A stretch of DNA of 64,000 nucleotides, from the NCBI GenBank assembly GCA_016271365.2, contig CM028129.1:433138501-433202500 (forward strand). Direction: 5' to 3'. The notes below the pieces were generated by a model. The model ran no database searches. It was given only the letters and a program-made list of their open reading frames with translations, and had not been told where the DNA came from. This DNA comes from Neoceratodus forsteri (lineage: Eukaryota; Chordata; Ceratodontiformes; Ceratodontidae). A program made the translations under genes and the position numbers. Shown piece after piece: positions 63,351 through 64,000 of the stretch (its first letter is position 1; the number at the start of each line of letters is the position of its first letter).

Positions 63351-63813
63351 AAAAATTACTCACCTTAGTAATGTTGTTTCTTCTAATGGAGTCTTGCTAT
63401 ATTATGACATATGCAGTATAACCCCAGGTTAGAACTGCTTCGGAGGTGAAAAAGTTAAGTGCATGGAATCTTGAGCACGAGCTCGGTTGAACACTCTGTC
63501 TGTGCTGCTTCAAACCTTAACTGTCAGATCTTTACGAGCAAAACTCCTTAAAGGTTCTGTGTGGAAGCTGTAAACCTACTAGCCAACTGGCTACTAAATA
63601 CAACACATTTTATGGTCCCAACAACAAGACTCAAGTCAGGGGACCAAAGAATGAAATAACAACAAACAAAATGGCAAACACTAGGTGCCAACAGGTCACT
63701 ACCCACCCACATCCCAAAAACAAGAAGAAGAGGTTCTGAGAGGGGCAGGTAGGGAGGTCATAATATGTAAGACTCCATTAGAAGAAACAACATTACTAAG
63801 GTGAGTAATTTTT
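63351..63813. repeat. inverted repeat, arms of about 55 bp
   Basis: The left arm at 63,351-63,408 (AAAAATTACTCACCTTAGTA, continuing to GGAGTCTTGC) and the right arm at 63,759-63,813 are inverse copies with only a few differences. About 350 bases lie between them. A direct copy of AGTCTTGCTATATTATG occurs in the left arm (63,390) and again at 63,829, just outside the right arm. Each arm, read outward, has AAG followed by GTGAGT. It could be a foldback element or MITE; no matching family comes to mind. Confidence 0.82.
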
Positions 63814-64000
63814 CTTCAAACAACATGAAGTCTTGCTATATTATGCATATCTGACTACATAGCAGTACCTCCATGGAGGAGGCAGAACCTACTTAGAAAT
63901 AGGCTCTGAAGCACAGCTGTGCAAACTGAGCATCATCCCCTAGCCTGGGTGTCAGGAGAAATGCTTTGTGAAGGTGTGAACTTTTTCCAAGTAGCTGCTT
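63409..64000. other. non-coding DNA to the window edge
   Basis: This contains the spacer between the inverted arms, the right arm and 187 bases after it. There is no coding sequence or known element. The region continues beyond the window. Confidence 0.6.

Noticed and set aside
1..64000. CRISPR array, bacterial operon or phage content
   Set aside because: Repeats are dispersed transposons, not short regular arrays; codon patterns, LINE/LTR content and SINE promoters are eukaryotic.

Overview
The window is vertebrate nuclear DNA made almost entirely of transposable elements in many stages of decay. I find no host protein-coding gene, no structural RNA gene and no CRISPR array. Organism: the mix of CR1-type LINEs (3' ends in CTATGTTTCT-like sequence), L2/Rex1-like LINEs (A/T-rich microsatellite tails, 2A-like peptides), a Ty3/gypsy retrotransposon with a PNMA-like gag, hAT-type and TTAA-targeting MITEs, tRNA-headed SINEs and solo LTRs fits a large, repeat-rich non-mammalian vertebrate genome. 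An amphibian, lobe-finned fish or reptile is likely; the sequence alone does not settle which. Element names below (LINE A-F, gypsy copies 1 and 2) are local labels.

Layout. (1) 1-9,882: gypsy copy 1 on the minus strand, running off the left edge. It is broken by a 5'-truncated CR1 (2,836-3,654), a solo LTR with target duplication GTGTT (3,800-4,916) and a plus-strand CR1 with ORF1 remnant, endonuclease and RT (LINE D, 4,955-8,323). (2) 9,883-13,430: an old, decayed CR1 (LINE E, plus) carrying a minus-strand solo LTR, a tRNA-derived SINE and a second SINE of a different family. (3) 13,431-14,040: unassigned DNA and a CR1 3' scrap. (4) 14,041-48,237: one LINE (LINE A, plus), inflated from perhaps 4 kb to 34 kb by nested insertions. 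LINE B (minus, with repeated 5' UTR units) splits its endonuclease, a TTAA element splits its RT, and gypsy copy 2 sits in its 3' UTR.

Gypsy copy 2 (22,870-48,083, plus) has two LTRs, a 4-bp target duplication, a likely primer-binding site and a polypurine tract. It has itself received a TTAA element, a hAT MITE, an L2-like LINE C (which holds a CR1 fragment), a LINE B' (which holds LINE C') and another GC-rich repeat. Its gag has a PNMA-type N-terminal domain and capsid, followed by zinc knuckle, protease, RT, RNase H, integrase and a C-terminal tail. All are broken by stops, frameshifts or insertions.

(5) 48,238-57,674: non-coding DNA with CR1 and L2 3' ends, two adjacent copies of a tRNA-headed SINE-like repeat, a roughly 515-bp tandem repeat, a 2-kb solo LTR with duplication TACAC, and a 240-bp segment present twice. 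(6) 57,675-63,348: two minus-strand CR1 elements; LINE F keeps an SGNH-esterase-like ORF1, an endonuclease and an RT. (7) 63,349-64,000: a 55-bp inverted repeat with about 350 bp between its arms.

The genes do not form a pathway. They are replication modules of selfish elements, and the useful information is the insertion order, which target duplications make readable.
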